Source: Cognatishimia activa (GTDB lineage Bacteria; Pseudomonadota; Alphaproteobacteria; Rhodobacterales; Rhodobacteraceae). From it: a stretch of 64,000 nucleotides of DNA. The stretch is from contig NZ_CP060010.1 of NCBI RefSeq assembly GCF_017798205.1, positions 1,116,001 through 1,180,000 of the forward strand, given 5' to 3'. The position numbers and the translations under genes were made by a program. The notes beneath the pieces are model-generated. The model saw nothing but the letters and a program-made list of their open reading frames with translations. It made no database searches and had not been told where the DNA came from. The first letter of the stretch is position 1. Every line of letters starts with the position of its first letter. Shown piece after piece: positions 42,188-50,796 of this stretch.

Positions 42188-43057
42188 ATGGCAGGCGGAT
42201 ATGATGATCGCGACGGCAAGATCTGGTTGGACGGCGAAATGGTGGAGTGGCGCGAGGCCAACGTCCACATCCTGAGCCACGCGATGCACTATGCAAGCTC
42301 TGTCTTCGAGGGCGAGCGCGCCTACAACGGCAAGATCTTCAAGAGCGTTGAGCATTCTGAGCGCCTGCTGAAGTCCGGCGAGATGCTGGATATGCCGATC
42401 CCCTACACCGTCGAAGAACTCGAAGCCGCGAAATACGCAGCGCTTGAGGCCAATGGCCTGACCGACGCCTATGTACGTGCCGTTGCATGGCGCGGCGCGG
42501 GTGACGACATGGGCGTTGCGTCCTCAAAGAACCCTGTTCGCGTTGCTGTCGCGGTTTGGGAATGGGGCGCTTATTATGGCGACGCGAAATTCCAAGGCGC
42601 GAAACTCGATATCGCGAAATGGAAACGCCCGTCCCCTGAAACCATCCCAACGGCTGCCAAGGCTGCCGGCCTCTACATGATCTGCACCATGTCCAAACAC
42701 GCCGCCGAGGCGAAAGGCTGCTCGGACGCGCTGTTTTACGACTATCGCGGCTATGTGGCGGAAGCGACCGGCGCGAACGTCTTTTTCGTGAAAGACGGCG
42801 AAGTCCACACGCCGATCCCAGACGCGATCCTGAACGGCATCACCCGCCAGACCGTCATTCAGATGCTGAAGGACAAAGGCATCACCGTCCATGAGCGCCA
42901 CATCATGCCAGAAGAGCTCGGCAGTTTTGAGCAATGCTGGCTGACCGGCACCGCCGCCGAGGTCACCCCAGTGGGCCAGATCGGAGAGCATACCTTCGAG
43001 GTCGGCGACATCACCCGCGATATCGCGGAAAGCTATGAGGCTTTGGTGCGGGCGTAA
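42188..43057 (+). CDS. ilvE: Branched-chain amino acid aminotransferase
   Basis: A 289-residue fold-type IV PLP enzyme that makes or degrades leucine, isoleucine and valine by exchange with 2-oxoglutarate/glutamate. The PLP Lys is Lys158 in IPTAAKAAGLY, aligned with the E. coli IlvE PTAAKAGG site. Other motifs are ASSVFEGERAY at the N-terminus, GYVAEATGANVFFV and LNGITRQTVIQM. AGGGAAGG precedes the ATG. It is monocistronic, divergent from petP and followed by a strong terminator. Confidence 0.96.
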   Translation: MAGGYDDRDGKIWLDGEMVEWREANVHILSHAMHYASSVFEGERAYNGKIFKSVEHSERLLKSGEMLDMPIPYTVEELEAAKYAALEANGLTDAYVRAVAWRGAGDDMGVASSKNPVRVAVAVWEWGAYYGDAKFQGAKLDIAKWKRPSPETIPTAAKAAGLYMICTMSKHAAEAKGCSDALFYDYRGYVAEATGANVFFVKDGEVHTPIPDAILNGITRQTVIQMLKDKGITVHERHIMPEELGSFEQCWLTGTAAEVTPVGQIGEHTFEVGDITRDIAESYEALVRA

Positions 43058-43079
43058 GCGCGGTAAAACTCAAGGTTTT

Positions 43080-43106
43080 AAAGCCGGGCCCAGCGCCCGG
43101 CTTTTT
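43080..43106 (+). terminator. Rho-independent terminator of ilvE
   Basis: AAAGCCGGGC (43080-43089) and GCCCGGCTTT (43095-43104) form a 10-bp stem with a 5-nt loop, followed by T to 43106. It also borders the convergent transporter gene. Confidence 0.9.
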
Positions 43107-43108
43107 AC

Positions 43109-44032
43109 TTACCCCTGCGGAGTCACCGTGGGCCGCGCTTTACCGCGCTCCAGCCCCAGTTTTCGCTCACGATAGATAATCAGAATGCCTGCAAAAATCA
43201 CAATTGACGCCCCCGCGAGGGTCGCAACAGTTGGCACTTCGGCGAAAATGAAATAGCCGATAATCAAAGCGAACAGCATCGACAGGTAGTCAAACGGGGC
43301 CAAAGTACTGGCCTGCGCATATCGATAGCCCGTTGTCAGGAAAATTTGGGCGACCCCGCCGACCAAACCCGCCGAGATCAGGAAAACAAACTCTCTCGGT
43401 TCGGGCCAAACCCAACCCAGCGGGACGGTCGCCAAAGACGCGCAGGTTGCTGTAAGCGAAAAGTAAAAGACGATGGCAGCCGTCTCTTCGGTCTTGACCA
43501 AGCGCCTTACATGAACCACCGCCAAAGCGCGCAGGAATGCAGACCCCAGGGCCAACAGAGCGCCGATCAGCATGATGCTTTCAATACCGCCCAGTTCGAA
43601 CACAGTCAGACGCGGCGCAATGATTATGGCGACCCCAATCAAGCCGATCGCCAATGCGGTTAAGCGAAATATCCGGATGGTCTCGCCCAGTAAAAGTGCC
43701 GCCAGTATGACCGTGAATAAGGGTGCCGCGAACCCAATCGCTGTAACTTCTGGCAAAGGGAGTATACCAAGGGCGGAAAAGCCCATGACCATTGCTGAGG
43801 TCCCAATCAACCCGCGCCACAGATGCCCAAAGGGGTTCTGGGTCTTTAACCCGGTTCGCAGATCATGCCGTTGCGCAAGCCAGATCAGAATGATTGGCAT
43901 CGCAAAAAACGACCTGAAAAACACCGCTTGGTAAGACGGCACATGAGGGGCCGAGGCTTTGACCAGGGACGCCATGATCGAAAACAAAAAGAGGGCGATC
44001 ACCTTAAACAGGATACCGCGACTGGAGGGCAT
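43109..44032 (-). CDS. EamA/DMT-superfamily transporter
   Basis: A 307-residue inner-membrane protein with about ten transmembrane helices in two EamA repeats. The first is about 8-140 (ALFLFSIMASLVKASAPHVP, VTAIGFAAPLFTVILAALLL) and the second about 150-290 (LAPFDYLSMLFALIIGYFIF). DMT proteins export or import metabolites such as amino acids or nucleosides. The substrate is not predictable. AGGA lies 7 nt before the ATG. It is 58 nt downstream of the AEC transporter gene on the same strand. Confidence 0.9.
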   Translation of the reverse strand: MPSSRGILFKVIALFLFSIMASLVKASAPHVPSYQAVFFRSFFAMPIILIWLAQRHDLRTGLKTQNPFGHLWRGLIGTSAMVMGFSALGILPLPEVTAIGFAAPLFTVILAALLLGETIRIFRLTALAIGLIGVAIIIAPRLTVFELGGIESIMLIGALLALGSAFLRALAVVHVRRLVKTEETAAIVFYFSLTATCASLATVPLGWVWPEPREFVFLISAGLVGGVAQIFLTTGYRYAQASTLAPFDYLSMLFALIIGYFIFAEVPTVATLAGASIVIFAGILIIYRERKLGLERGKARPTVTPQG

Positions 44033-44090
44033 GAATAATCCTTCGGGTTACGCGCGGACCATGCGCCTCAGACAGCGGAATGACAAGAGG

Positions 44091-45032
44091 TCAGGTCAAC
44101 CAAGTTAAAAGTGCACTTAGGGTGACGAAGGCCCCAAGGGTCGAGCCAAAGAGAACAAGGCTCGCGAAGCCTTCGAGGTTCAGACGCTGTGTGAAGACGA
44201 CAAAGATTCCGAAGGTCGGCATCGCCGCAGACAGGATGACAGCGGCAAAAAGGTTGGGCGACAAGGCGATCACACCGGCAGCTGTCAGGCCATATGTGAT
44301 GGCAAAGGCAATCGCCGGAGACAGCAGGATCTTGGCGCTCACAACCTGTCCCGCACGCACAAAACTCGTGCCGGGCGGGAGGGAGGCCAAAGCGGCGCCG
44401 ATCACGACGAGCCCCAAGGCGCTGGCGGCGGCCGCGAGAATGCTGATGAACTGTTTCGCCGGACCCGGAACGGGAATGTTTAGGAAGTTCACCAATGTCC
44501 CAGTCAAAAGCGCAATAATCAAAGGCGTTTTCAAAACAGACAGGAAAATCCGACCGATCCGCCGAAGCCCCCCACCGCGCTCGGTTTCCGCGCTGCGCAT
44601 CAGCATCATGCACAGCGGCACGATCAGAAGGTTTTCAACCACCAGATTGAGCGCAAGGATCACCGGCGCGAGGTCCGGCATTGCCAATAGGAAAAACGCA
44701 TACCCAACAAAACCATTGTTCGGACAGCTAGACCCCATCACGCCTGCCGCGCGAATTTTTGTCTCCCACCCCAGTGCGCCAAACGTCACATAGCTTATTG
44801 CCATGACCGCCAGACCACTCAGGGCATAGGGCAGCATGTAGTCGGCGTTCAAAACCTCGCTCAGGGGGCGTGTCGCCATCGCCTGAAAGATCAAAGCCGG
44901 AAACGCCACGTTGATCACAAAGCGTCCAATGATGCGCATATCGCTGTCGCTGAACGCTTTGGTTTTTACCAGTGTGAAGCCAAGCGCGATGGCCAGGTAG
45001 ATCGGGAGAACGATGTAGAGAATATCAATCAT
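44091..45032 (-). CDS. AEC-family (auxin efflux carrier-like) transporter
   Basis: A 313-residue membrane transporter of about ten helices with the AEC opening ILYIVLPIYLAIALGFTLVK and GSSCPNNGFVGYAFFLL, the conserved region before the fourth helix. Bacterial relatives move malate, malonate or similar carboxylates. The frame opens at 45050, but the ATG at 45032 (MIDILYIVLP) overlaps the HD-gene stop as ATGA and matches the family start. It is the third gene after aroC and the HD protein. Confidence 0.88.
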   Translation of the reverse strand: MIDILYIVLPIYLAIALGFTLVKTKAFSDSDMRIIGRFVINVAFPALIFQAMATRPLSEVLNADYMLPYALSGLAVMAISYVTFGALGWETKIRAAGVMGSSCPNNGFVGYAFFLLAMPDLAPVILALNLVVENLLIVPLCMMLMRSAETERGGGLRRIGRIFLSVLKTPLIIALLTGTLVNFLNIPVPGPAKQFISILAAAASALGLVVIGAALASLPPGTSFVRAGQVVSAKILLSPAIAFAITYGLTAAGVIALSPNLFAAVILSAAMPTFGIFVVFTQRLNLEGFASLVLFGSTLGAFVTLSALLTWLT

Positions 45033-45694
45033 TGCAACAATTTGGCCCAATGGTCGGGCAGATCCGTATCCATTTCCTTGGCCAATTGTTTCAAATAGGC
45101 CAGCATAAGGCGCGCCCTCTTGCGCGCGATTTTGCGGCCCTTTTCGGTCACCATCTCATGCGGCAGTTGCAAGAGCTTGAGATGCCAATGGTCAATCGAC
45201 CAAAGCTGATCATCCAGATCTCGATCCGCCGCGAACGGGTCATTGGGGTCCAACAAGGGCCGCCCCATGGTTCCCGCCACCATAAAGGTACGCGCGATCC
45301 CAACGGCCCCTAAAGCGTCCAATCGATCAGCATCACGCAGGATCTCGGCCTCAAAGCTTTCCGGAGGAATTCCCGCCGAATAGCTATGGGCCGCAATCGC
45401 GTGTTGCGCTGCTTTGATCTCATCCGGGGTGAACCCAAGGTCGGTCAGAAACGGCGCTGCTTTCTCGGCGGACATCCGAGAGGCCTCGGCCCTGTTATGC
45501 GCGTCTTTGGGCAGATTCACCAGATCGTGGAAATACGTAGCCCCCAAGAGCACGCGCAAATTCACACCGTGTTCAGACTTGGCAATCCGATGCGCATTGG
45601 CCCAAACCCGATCCAAATGCGCGATATCATGCGCTGGATCCTGTTGCATTTCCCGTTGGATAATCGCGCGAAGCTGTGCGCGAAGGGCCTCCAT
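45029..45694 (-). CDS. HD-domain phosphohydrolase
   Basis: A 221-residue HD-fold protein. Metal ligands are expected in DPAHDIAHLDRVW (His), GATYFHDLVNLPK (the HD pair), and AEILRDADRLDALGAVG (final Asp). Such YedJ-like proteins hydrolyse phosphate esters of small molecules, but no substrate is known. It begins at the aroC stop (TGATG overlap) and ends overlapping the AEC transporter gene, so the three are translationally coupled. Confidence 0.88.
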   Translation of the reverse strand: MEALRAQLRAIIQREMQQDPAHDIAHLDRVWANAHRIAKSEHGVNLRVLLGATYFHDLVNLPKDAHNRAEASRMSAEKAAPFLTDLGFTPDEIKAAQHAIAAHSYSAGIPPESFEAEILRDADRLDALGAVGIARTFMVAGTMGRPLLDPNDPFAADRDLDDQLWSIDHWHLKLLQLPHEMVTEKGRKIARKRARLMLAYLKQLAKEMDTDLPDHWAKLLQ

Positions 45695-46800
45695 CAGCCG
45701 ATCTTGCCTTGGTTTTCACCGATCTGACCGCGATGCAGCAGCAAGTGATCAAGGATCACACAGGCCATCATCGCTTCGGCCACGGGCACCGCGCGGATGC
45801 CGACGCACGGGTCATGACGGCCCTTTGTGATGACTTCGGTCGGGCTACCGTCCTTGCGGATCGATTGGCGCGGGGTGAGGATCGAGGACGTTGGTTTCAC
45901 CGCAAACCGCACAACCACATCCTGACCGGTGGAAATCCCACCAAGAATGCCGCCCGAGTGGTTGGACGAATAGACGGGTTGCCCGTCATTTCCCATAAAG
46001 ATTTCATCGGCGTTTTCCGAACCCTTAAGTCCCGCCGCCGCCATGCCTTCGCCGATCTCAACCGCTTTGACCGCATTGATCGACATCATCGCCGCCGCCA
46101 GATCTGTGTCCAGCTTGCCATAGATCGGAGCCCCAATCCCTGCAGGCACACCACGCGCGACAACTTCGATCACAGCACCGACCGAGTCATGCTCTTTGCG
46201 CAAAGCTTGCAGGTAGTCTTCCCACTTTTGCGCCACGTCGGTGCCTTGCGGGATCCAAAAGTCATTCTGATCAATCGCGTCCCAGTCAAAGGCTTCACGA
46301 TCAATCTCCATCGCGCCCATCTTGGTCATATAGCCCTTGATTTCGAGGCCCGGCACCAGTGCCTTGATCGCCTCACGCGCCACGCCGCCAGCCGCTACCC
46401 GCGCGGCCGTTTCGCGCGCCGAACTGCGCCCGCCGCCGCGATAGTCACGATTGCCGTATTTCTGGTGATAGGTGATGTCGGCATGTCCCGGACGGAAAGT
46501 CTGCGAGATCTCGCCATAATCCCGGCTGCGTTGATCCGTGTTTTCGATCATCAGCTGGATCGGCGTGCCGGTCGATTTGCCCTCAAAGACACCGGACAGG
46601 ATCTTCACCGCGTCAGGCTCGTTGCGCTGTGTGGTGTTCTTGTTCTGACCCGGACGGCGTTTGTCGAGCCAGACCTGCAGCATCTCGGGCGTTACCGGGA
46701 CATTCGGAGGGCAGCCATCCACCGTCGCGCCCAACGCAGGCCCATGGCTTTCACCCCAAGTGGTGACGCGGAAAAGATGGCCAAAACTGTTCATCGACAT
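45694..46800 (-). CDS. aroC: Chorismate synthase
   Basis: A 368-residue FMN-dependent lyase that converts EPSP to chorismate, the branch point for aromatic amino acids, folate and quinones. Signatures are the N-terminal [20 protein letters not shown], the central [20 protein letters not shown] and the C-terminal [13 protein letters not shown] with [22 protein letters not shown] lies 8 nt before the ATG. It heads the aroC-HD-AEC unit. Length is normal. Confidence 0.97.
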   Translation of the reverse strand: MSMNSFGHLFRVTTWGESHGPALGATVDGCPPNVPVTPEMLQVWLDKRRPGQNKNTTQRNEPDAVKILSGVFEGKSTGTPIQLMIENTDQRSRDYGEISQTFRPGHADITYHQKYGNRDYRGGGRSSARETAARVAAGGVAREAIKALVPGLEIKGYMTKMGAMEIDREAFDWDAIDQNDFWIPQGTDVAQKWEDYLQALRKEHDSVGAVIEVVARGVPAGIGAPIYGKLDTDLAAAMMSINAVKAVEIGEGMAAAGLKGSENADEIFMGNDGQPVYSSNHSGGILGGISTGQDVVVRFAVKPTSSILTPRQSIRKDGSPTEVITKGRHDPCVGIRAVPVAEAMMACVILDHLLLHRGQIGENQGKIG

Positions 46801-46911
46801 TGGACTGCTCCTAATTTCCCATTCCCTTTAGCGGGATTTCGAAAGAGGGGGAAGTGGTCAGGAAAACCGCTTTGTATTTGGTTTGCGATTGGGGTAGCCA
46901 ACAGACAGGCT

Positions 46912-46988
46912 GGCCCCGTGGCTCAACTGGATAGAGCAGCCCCCTCCTAAGGGGCAGGTTGTAGGTTCGAATCCTACCGGGGTCGCCA
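46912..46988 (+). tRNA. tRNA-Arg (anticodon CCT)
   Basis: The acceptor stem GGCCCCG pairs with CGGGGTC (one G-T pair). The D-arm is GGCTCAACTGGATAGAGC. The anticodon loop CTCCTAA lies between CCCC and GGGG with anticodon CCT, which reads AGG. The T-arm is GTAGGTTCGAATCCTAC. Discriminator G and an encoded CCA complete 77 nt. Confidence 0.96.
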
Positions 46989-47008
46989 AGTTATTCCGGC
47001 TGTCTTGC

Positions 47009-48178
47009 TCACTCAAAATTCGTGAATGCCAGCAACCTGACCTCGCGTGTCGCCAGATTCAACGCATAGAGTCGGTGTTTTCCATAGCCGGTAATCCCTT
47101 CATCCAGCTTGCTCGTTGCCTCCGCGATCAACCATTGGTCTTCATAAACGCGAGGCTTGAGCCTTGGGGGAAAGGCATTCGGATAGGCGTAGAGATCCGT
47201 GAAACCAGGCAAGGCACGCACTTCGAACAGGACGGTTTCGATGCTTTCCCCAAGGCGCAGCAGCGCGATTTCTCCGGGGCGACTACGCGCGCCTGTCAAA
47301 ACAAAGAGATCATTGTCAGAGTCACGCAAAATCCCCGCCGCATCGTAGCCGCGCAAATTTTCGACAACGTCCCATTCACCACTTTCCACTTCGACACGAT
47401 AAAGCCACCCCGGGCCACCAAATGTGACACCAAAAATGGCTTTGGTTTCAGCGTCATAATACGCGCCATTGGGCAGAAACGGTCGCTCTACATCTTCTGG
47501 AAGTGGGAAAATCTTGGTTCCCTCGCCTGTTTCAAAACGCATGCCCGTCGGTGTGAACGTCGCCTTTGGTGCGTCGCTATGCGAAGGGTTCGCCAGATAC
47601 GCCTGCAGGCGTCCTGGCAAATCCGTGGTCTGGCCCACGAGAGGCTCGAGGTAACCGACAGGTCTGCGACTGCTTTGGTTCAAAGTTGAGACAGAAATCG
47701 CCCCCTCCGGAGCTTGCCTGCGGACTTGAACACTGCCCGCTCCTCGGACGTCGGTCTCTTGAAAAAGCCGATTTAGCAGATTGCGATAAGGTCCACCGAG
47801 AAAGCCGTCTATGAACGGCAAGTCCGTGTTCTTGTCCATCGGCAATGGTAGGTCGTGAAACAGAATAGAGCTCTTGGGAATAACGCCCGTTGCCAATGGT
47901 TTGGCCTCTTGCCCGCCTAGGATGATGGTTTCGATGACACTCTGGTCAGAGGCTTCTATCTGCCATTCCACAGCCCCCCGATCCAGCAGAACCAAAACAA
48001 CCGATACGCCCGGTCGGTCTACCCATACTTTGGCGCGGGGTGGATTGGTGAAATCTCCGGATGCAAGCCAGCCTTTCCCGACGGCCACGATATGCAATTC
48101 GCGTTCTGCGATCGCAGGGCTTGCGCATGCGAACGCAAATACAAAAACGCACAGAAGTCGCCGCCAGATATGAGACAC
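47009..48178 (-). CDS. Secreted protein of unknown function
   Basis: I do not recognise this 389-residue protein. It has a clear Sec signal peptide (RRLLCVFVFAFACASPAIA, cleavage near residue 24). The first half includes VWVDRPGVSVVLVLLDRG and LPLPMDKNTDLPFIDGFLGG. The second half has short repeating beta-rich segments (FLPNGAYYDAETKAIFGVTF, YDAAGILRDSDNDLFVLTGA, KHRLYALNLATREVRLLAFT) that look like blades of a beta-propeller. It is expected in the periplasm or at the surface. It is a single gene between tRNA-Arg and a TetR gene, with no operon partner to suggest a role. Confidence 0.75.
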   Translation of the reverse strand: MSHIWRRLLCVFVFAFACASPAIAERELHIVAVGKGWLASGDFTNPPRAKVWVDRPGVSVVLVLLDRGAVEWQIEASDQSVIETIILGGQEAKPLATGVIPKSSILFHDLPLPMDKNTDLPFIDGFLGGPYRNLLNRLFQETDVRGAGSVQVRRQAPEGAISVSTLNQSSRRPVGYLEPLVGQTTDLPGRLQAYLANPSHSDAPKATFTPTGMRFETGEGTKIFPLPEDVERPFLPNGAYYDAETKAIFGVTFGGPGWLYRVEVESGEWDVVENLRGYDAAGILRDSDNDLFVLTGARSRPGEIALLRLGESIETVLFEVRALPGFTDLYAYPNAFPPRLKPRVYEDQWLIAEATSKLDEGITGYGKHRLYALNLATREVRLLAFTNFE

Positions 48179-48247
48179 GAAATTCCCCTTCCTCTGATGC
48201 AGAGTACTTAACTCTAGCGCAGTCCGGGTATCTGTCGCGTCGAAATC

Positions 48248-48880
48248 TCAATTTCCGTCAGGCGCCGCGACTCCACGCAACAAAAACTCGGTGTAGGAAT
48301 TGGCAATATCTTCGGCCGACATCGTGCCGTCCTCACGGTGCCAGCGTGGAATCCAGTTCACGCCCCCCATGATGAAATAGATCGTCGGCTTCCCAATGTC
48401 TGACCGCATCGACCCGTCCGCAACGCCGTTCTTGGTCAGCGACAAGAGATTCTCTGTCAGCGCCGTGTTGCGCTTGCGAAGGCCCTCGATTGCAGCATCA
48501 GGTACCGAATTCAGCTCGCTGACAATGGCAATCGATCCATGGGCGCAATTCAGGTAAATCAGCTCTCTGGTGAAGTAGCAGAGCTTGTCCAGCGACGTGC
48601 CACCCTGCGCTTCAGCCTCTTCGATCAAGGACTCACAAATGTCCAACGTGCGGGTGTAGCAGTCGAGCAGAAGCTCGGATTTATTCTTGTAGTAATAGTA
48701 GATCGATGGCTTCGAAATCCCAATGATCTCAGCCACTTCATCCAAAGAAGTCGCATCAAACCCTTTGCGGTTAAACAGGTCGCTCGCCACCTGGCGAATG
48801 TAGTCAACTTTGCGCATACGCAGCGCGTCCCGTTTAAACGGAGACGTCGTTGTCGCGATTTGCGCACCACCCTGTGCCAT
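48248..48880 (-). CDS. TetR-family regulator of the adjacent ABC transporter/acyl-CoA ligase operon
   Basis: A TetR protein of about 210 residues. The HTH lies near residues 15-60 (RQVASDLFNRKGFDATSLDE, IIGISKPSIYYYYKNKSELL), followed by an all-helical ligand-binding domain. The frame opens at ATG 48922 (MVRPDVSES), but GGAGG 4-5 nt before ATG 48880 (MAQGGAQIAT) is the better ribosome site. The start is not certain. It is divergent from the liv-type operon. Relatives beside acyl-CoA ligases often sense an acyl-CoA, and that is inference here. Confidence 0.87.
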   Translation of the reverse strand: MAQGGAQIATTTSPFKRDALRMRKVDYIRQVASDLFNRKGFDATSLDEVAEIIGISKPSIYYYYKNKSELLLDCYTRTLDICESLIEEAEAQGGTSLDKLCYFTRELIYLNCAHGSIAIVSELNSVPDAAIEGLRKRNTALTENLLSLTKNGVADGSMRSDIGKPTIYFIMGGVNWIPRWHREDGTMSAEDIANSYTEFLLRGVAAPDGN

Positions 48881-48942
48881 TGGTCCTCCGGTCATGGATT
48901 CGGAAACATCGGGGCGCACCATAGTCCCTCATTCCCAATATG

Positions 48943-48990
48943 AAAGTCGCAGACTTGACTTTATAGTCAGGTAATTTAGCCTAAAGTCAA
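48943..48990. promoter_or_regulatory. Cluster of GACTTT/AAAGTC half-sites upstream of the liv-type operon
   Basis: AAAGTC occurs near 48943, GACTTT at 48957-48962 and AAAGTC near 48984. TTGACTTTA (48955-48963) and TAAAGTCAA (48982-48990) are perfect inverted repeats 18 nt apart. Within the first lies the near-palindrome TGACT-TTAT-AGTCA (48956-48969). The region is the divergent gap between the TetR gene and the first transporter gene. TTGACT at 48955-48960 may also be the -35 of the operon, so a bound repressor would block it. Confidence 0.55.
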
Positions 48991-49036
48991 CATGCCTAAT
49001 TTCCGATCAAACGGAAGGGCATTGGGAGGGGTAAAT

Positions 49037-49798
49037 TTGTTAAAGGTAGACGACATTCAGTTGTCTTTTGGAGGCGTGCGCGCACTCCAAGGCGTGAGCT
49101 TTGAGGCCGCGCCCGGCGAGATCACCGGTATTATTGGTCCGAACGGAGCGGGGAAGACCTCGCTCTTCAATGTGATCTCGGGGTTTTACAAGCCGGACAC
49201 TGGAACCGTGACGGTTGAGGGGCAGGATATCTCGAGCCTGAAACCGGACGCTCGCGCGGCTTTGGGCATCGCGCGCACCTTTCAGAACATCGCCCTGTTT
49301 CGCGGCATGACCGTTTTGGACAATATCAAACTGGGTTGCCATACGCGGCTGAATGCGAATGTCTGGTCGGCGTTGCGGTATTTCGGATCCGCCCAGAAAG
49401 AAGAGCTGGAACTCCGCCGCGATCTCGAAGAGCGGGTTATTGATTTTCTGGAGATCGACCATGTCCGCAAAGCTCCGATCACCGCCCTGCCCTATGGTCT
49501 GCAAAAACGTGTCGAGCTGGGACGCGCCTTGGCGATGAAGCCCAAGATCCTTCTGCTCGATGAACCCGTCGCCGGTATGAACCGTGAAGAGACCGCCGAC
49601 ATGGCGCGGTTTATTCTGGATGTGCAGGAACAATTCGGCACGACGATCCTCTTGGTCGAGCATGACATGCATATGGTTATGGATATCTGCTCTCGCGTGG
49701 TGGTTCTGAACTTTGGTCAACAGATCGCGCAGGGCACACCGCAAGAAGTCGCGCAAAGCAAAGAGGTCATCGACGCATACCTCGGGCAGGCGGCCTGA
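49037..49798 (+). CDS. Branched-chain-type ABC transporter ATPase (LivG-like)
   Basis: A 253-residue ATP-binding subunit of a HAAT-class importer. Walker A is GPNGAGKTS, the signature region LPYGLQKRVELGRAL is the LivG variant, and Walker B is ILLLDEPVAGMN. The frame opens at 48992, but GGGAGGGG followed 5-6 nt later by TTG 49037 gives the family start (MLKVDDIQLSFGG). Its stop overlaps the LivH-like ATG (TGATG). The five transporter genes plus an acyl-CoA ligase suggest uptake of an organic acid rather than an amino acid. The substrate is unproven. Confidence 0.92.
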   Translation: MLKVDDIQLSFGGVRALQGVSFEAAPGEITGIIGPNGAGKTSLFNVISGFYKPDTGTVTVEGQDISSLKPDARAALGIARTFQNIALFRGMTVLDNIKLGCHTRLNANVWSALRYFGSAQKEELELRRDLEERVIDFLEIDHVRKAPITALPYGLQKRVELGRALAMKPKILLLDEPVAGMNREETADMARFILDVQEQFGTTILLVEHDMHMVMDICSRVVVLNFGQQIAQGTPQEVAQSKEVIDAYLGQAA

Positions 49799-50796
49799 TG
49801 GGACAGTTTCTGCAATTTGCTATCAACGGTCTGATGGCGGGCGCGATCTATGCGCTGATCGCTTTGGGGATTGTCGCGATCTACAAAGCGACCCGCGTGG
49901 TGAACTTCGCGCATGGCTATGTGATCATGATCGGGGCCTATCTGTATTACACCTTCGCAGTGCTCCTACCCGCGGCCCCTTGGTTTCCAGATCTCTTGTT
50001 CCAACCCGAGTGGCTGGTGGACGCGAAATCCAAAGCGCAGATGTTCTCGCCCGAAGCCGCTTGGCTCGCGTGGCTGGAAAAACTGCCGCGCATCATTTTT
50101 GGCCTGATCTGCGCGATCATCGGATCGTCGATCTTGGCGCGTTTGATCGAACGCTTCCTGATGCGCCCGCTTTTGGGGCAATCCAACTTCGCAATGATCA
50201 TGATCACCGTCGGCCTGATCTCGGTTCTCTCTGGTGCGAAAAGCATGATCTGGACCGGAGACGCAGCCTCTGTGCCCCACCTCGCGCCCAACCCCGCCCT
50301 GAGGTTCGAAGTTTTCGGCTCCAAAATCTTCATCTTCGGAGCCAACCTTGTCAGCATGGGCCTCGCGCTGGTCATTTTCGCAGCCATCGTGATCTGGCTG
50401 CGCCGTTCGACATCGGGTGTTGCCATGCGCGCCGCCTCTGAGGACCAATCCACCGCCTATTCCATGGGCATCTCGGTGCCCCGCGTTTTCGCAAACGCTT
50501 GGGTGCTTGCCGCCGCAACCGGTGCGATTGCTGGCGCGATCCTTGCGGCGCGGGATGGAGTGTCTCCGGCGCTTGGCCTCTTCGGGTTCTCAGTCCTTGC
50601 GATCGTGCTCATGGGCGGACTCGACAGCTTTGTCGGCGTTTTCATCTCGGCCATGGCGGTCGGCATCCTTGAGGCGCTCGCCCAATGGCAACTCGGCGGC
50701 GACTGGGTCGAGATCACACCCTATGTGGCCGTCCTTATTGTTATCCTGATCCGCCCGCACGGCCTCTTGGGGCAAAAAGAGATTGAACGCATATGA
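49798..50796 (+). CDS. Branched-chain-type ABC permease (LivH-like)
   Basis: A 332-residue membrane permease with about eight helices. Family landmarks are QFAINGLMAGAIYALIALGI at the N-terminus, NFAHGYVIMIGAYLYYTF and GVAMRAASEDQSTAYSMGIS, the cytoplasmic loop that contacts the ATPase. An insertion of about 40 residues after the third helix (FPDLLFQPEWLVDAKSK) makes it somewhat longer than LivH. It is coupled to both neighbours by overlapping stop and start codons. Confidence 0.93.
   Translation: MGQFLQFAINGLMAGAIYALIALGIVAIYKATRVVNFAHGYVIMIGAYLYYTFAVLLPAAPWFPDLLFQPEWLVDAKSKAQMFSPEAAWLAWLEKLPRIIFGLICAIIGSSILARLIERFLMRPLLGQSNFAMIMITVGLISVLSGAKSMIWTGDAASVPHLAPNPALRFEVFGSKIFIFGANLVSMGLALVIFAAIVIWLRRSTSGVAMRAASEDQSTAYSMGISVPRVFANAWVLAAATGAIAGAILAARDGVSPALGLFGFSVLAIVLMGGLDSFVGVFISAMAVGILEALAQWQLGGDWVEITPYVAVLIVILIRPHGLLGQKEIERI

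Noticed and set aside
42188-43057. ilvE as a D-amino acid or 4-amino-4-deoxychorismate lyase
   Set aside because: The fold is shared, but length, the IPTAAKAAG lysine motif and GYVAEATGANVFF fit the branched-chain aminotransferase.
45676-46950. A 424-codon plus-strand frame opposite aroC and reaching the tRNA-Arg
   Set aside because: It is antisense to chorismate synthase, and its last residues (AGPVAQLDRAAPS) are translated tRNA.
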